DNA of 64,000 bases, taken from Halobium salinum (GTDB lineage: Archaea > Halobacteriota > Halobacteria > Halobacteriales > Haloferacaceae). The position numbers were made by a program, and so were the translations under genes. Below the pieces are notes generated by a model. It saw nothing but the letters and a program-made list of their open reading frames with translations, had not been told where the DNA came from and made no database searches. The stretch covers positions 248,001 to 312,000 of the forward strand of contig NZ_JAODIW010000010.1 of assembly GCF_026586625.1 (NCBI RefSeq). Direction: 5' to 3'. This document shows, one piece after another, positions 63,143 through 64,000 of the stretch (the first letter of the stretch is position 1; the number at the start of each line of letters is the position of its first letter).

Positions 63143-63685
63143 CGGTGCAACCACACTCCTCGCCACAGACGCTAAATGAACACACCCGCGACCGTCAGAG
63201 AACGCTAACTCGTCGCCCGAAACCCCGTGCGGCGAATCAGTACGGTGAAATCCCGTTGTGGTGCAACACGTATAGATTGGTGTCGGATGTTGAGTCGCGT
63301 CTGCGTCTGTCTCTGGATGGCTCTGATTAGTGATGGTTCGTACTTCAACGGCCCAATATCATTGTTACTGGCAACGCAAACCGCGTCCGTGTCGGACACC
63401 TTGTTTCCTCCGCAAGACACCTGTAGAACGCTCAACACACTAAGTCAACTCTAATACTGGAACTATGGACTTGGTCAAGCGGTTACTTCCACGTTCAGAC
63501 CCGCACCTTCGGAGGAAGACTGTACAATTGCGGACACCTCGTTTCCGCCGCAAACGCCACTCGGAGACACCTCATTTCCGCCGCAAGTGTGCGACAGAGC
63601 CGCTAATAGGCAACAATCGTCCCAAAACACCAAAAATCAACTAATATTTGTGATTACAGATGCTCGCCCTTTTCAACATTCTATG
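63143..63685. other. Gene-free stretch containing three repeat copies
   Basis: About 540 bp with only low-quality frames. It holds copies 3, 4 and 5 of the TTTCCGCCGCAA repeat. Confidence 0.5.
63394..63586 (+). repeat. Copies 3-5 of the TTTCCGCCGCAA repeat
   Basis: Copy 3 (63394-63416) GGACACCTTGTTTCCTCCGC then AAG; copy 4 (63532-63554) GGACACCTCGTTTCCGCCGC then AAA; copy 5 (63564-63586) GAGACACCTCATTTCCGCCG then CAAG. All are in the same orientation. Copies 4 and 5 are 32 bp apart. Copy 4 is flanked so that TTGCGG and CCGCAA could pair. Confidence 0.7.
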
Positions 63686-63988
63686 TCAGGAGTGCGAATC
63701 CGAAAGAGTAGGCAAGTACTCGCTAAAGTCGAAGTAGTAGAACAACACTCCGGCAATCAGAATTGCTGAGGCAATCGTGATCATATTGTGAGCTTCACCT
63801 TGCACCGGGTACTGGCTTCGAATCTTCCACGAGATAAGAAAAGCTGAGAGACCTGCTGTGTAGGTAGCGTAGGTATCCGGTCGTCCGTCCAACACCGCAG
63901 CGATATCTCTCGAATCGTAGACGTTCACATAAGCTCGACTGAGAACGACTATGAGGCTGAGCATTTGGACTACGGAAAGAGGCCCCAC
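63686..63988 (-). CDS. Small membrane protein at the window edge
   Basis: A 100-residue protein with three hydrophobic segments (VVQMLSLIVVLSRAYVNVY, YTAGLSAFLISWKI, MITIASAILIAGVLFYYF). The called start is a GTG, but the frame stays open to the window end, so the true start may lie outside. No family recognised. Confidence 0.45.
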   Translation of the reverse strand: MGPLSVVQMLSLIVVLSRAYVNVYDSRDIAAVLDGRPDTYATYTAGLSAFLISWKIRSQYPVQGEAHNMITIASAILIAGVLFYYFDFSEYLPTLSDSHS

Positions 63989-64000
63989 CTTACTCTCAAC

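Larger units (their letters stand above)
43828..64000. mobile_element. Genomic island integrated at tRNA-Arg
   Basis: Directly after the tRNA the GC content drops, spacing widens and gene content changes to nucleases, an HUH replication protein, a serine recombinase, broken genes and repeats. The left edge at the tRNA 3' end is sharp. No second copy of the tRNA 3' end and no tyrosine integrase were found in the window, so the right end and the integration enzyme are not identified. The block is a mosaic of several mobile units rather than one intact element. Confidence 0.75.

Noticed and set aside
43828-64000. CRISPR array
   Set aside because: No regularly spaced repeat-spacer pattern was found; the repeats seen are dispersed or paired inversely.

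Overview
The window is chromosomal DNA of an extremely halophilic archaeon (class Halobacteria). From about 1 to 43.75 kb it is very GC-rich and encodes highly acidic proteins. Promoters show archaeal TATA boxes about 25-30 bp before the start codon, many messages look leaderless, and the gene set is archaeal: SBDS, Cdc48, RPA with its partner genes, archaeal GHMP-type shikimate kinase, UbiA-type ether-lipid prenyltransferase, small zinc-finger proteins, and Tat-exported lipoproteins and cupredoxins. The genus cannot be fixed from the sequence alone.

Region 1 (1-43.75 kb) is ordinary core genome. In order it holds: a ribbon-helix-helix regulator (partial), a molybdopterin oxidoreductase, SBDS, FUN14, a DUF2209-like gene coupled to HflX, an inositol-phosphatase-like enzyme, thioredoxin, a riboflavin/F420-pathway reductase, surface and lipoproteins, a Cdc48 AAA ATPase, an Lhr-type helicase, and the rpa1 - RPA-associated protein - phosphoesterase operon. 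These are followed by an SPYQS-repeat protein, a glycosyltransferase, coupled shikimate kinase and chorismate mutase, a secreted nuclease, carbonic anhydrase, an aminotransferase, a UspA - phosphate-transporter operon, SurE, a cupredoxin, a deacetylase - processive glycosyltransferase operon, cysteine synthase, a RecA-fold ATPase, the ether-lipid prenyltransferase, and a beta-propeller lipoprotein that ends just before a tRNA-Arg(TCG).

Region 2 (43.83 kb to the window end) is a genomic island that begins exactly at the 3' end of that tRNA. GC falls, intergenic space grows, most proteins are unrecognised, and several genes are broken. Its left part is defence-like: a reader-domain/Mrr-type nuclease candidate, then a DUF262-HNH protein. 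Next come a truncated metallopeptidase, an HUH replication protein with a divergent winged-helix gene, and small coupled genes, as in a small rolling-circle plasmid or provirus. A serine-recombinase operon and a large pentapeptide-repeat/pore protein follow. No tyrosine integrase and no second tRNA-end repeat were seen, so the right border probably lies beyond 64 kb.

The most unusual structure is at 56.7-62.3 kb. Six copies of a ~30-bp repeat form three head-to-head pairs, and each pair encloses one small gene (two unrelated membrane proteins and one lipoprotein). In two of them the stop codon lies inside the repeat. They look like transposase-less single-gene cassettes. Between the first and second cassettes lies a coupled operon of a helix-turn-helix protein and an Mre11/SbcD-like phosphoesterase, a candidate defence or repair module. 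It is flanked by two broken copies of one unknown high-GC gene. A second short motif (core TTTCCGCCGCAA) recurs five times between 52.2 and 63.6 kb.
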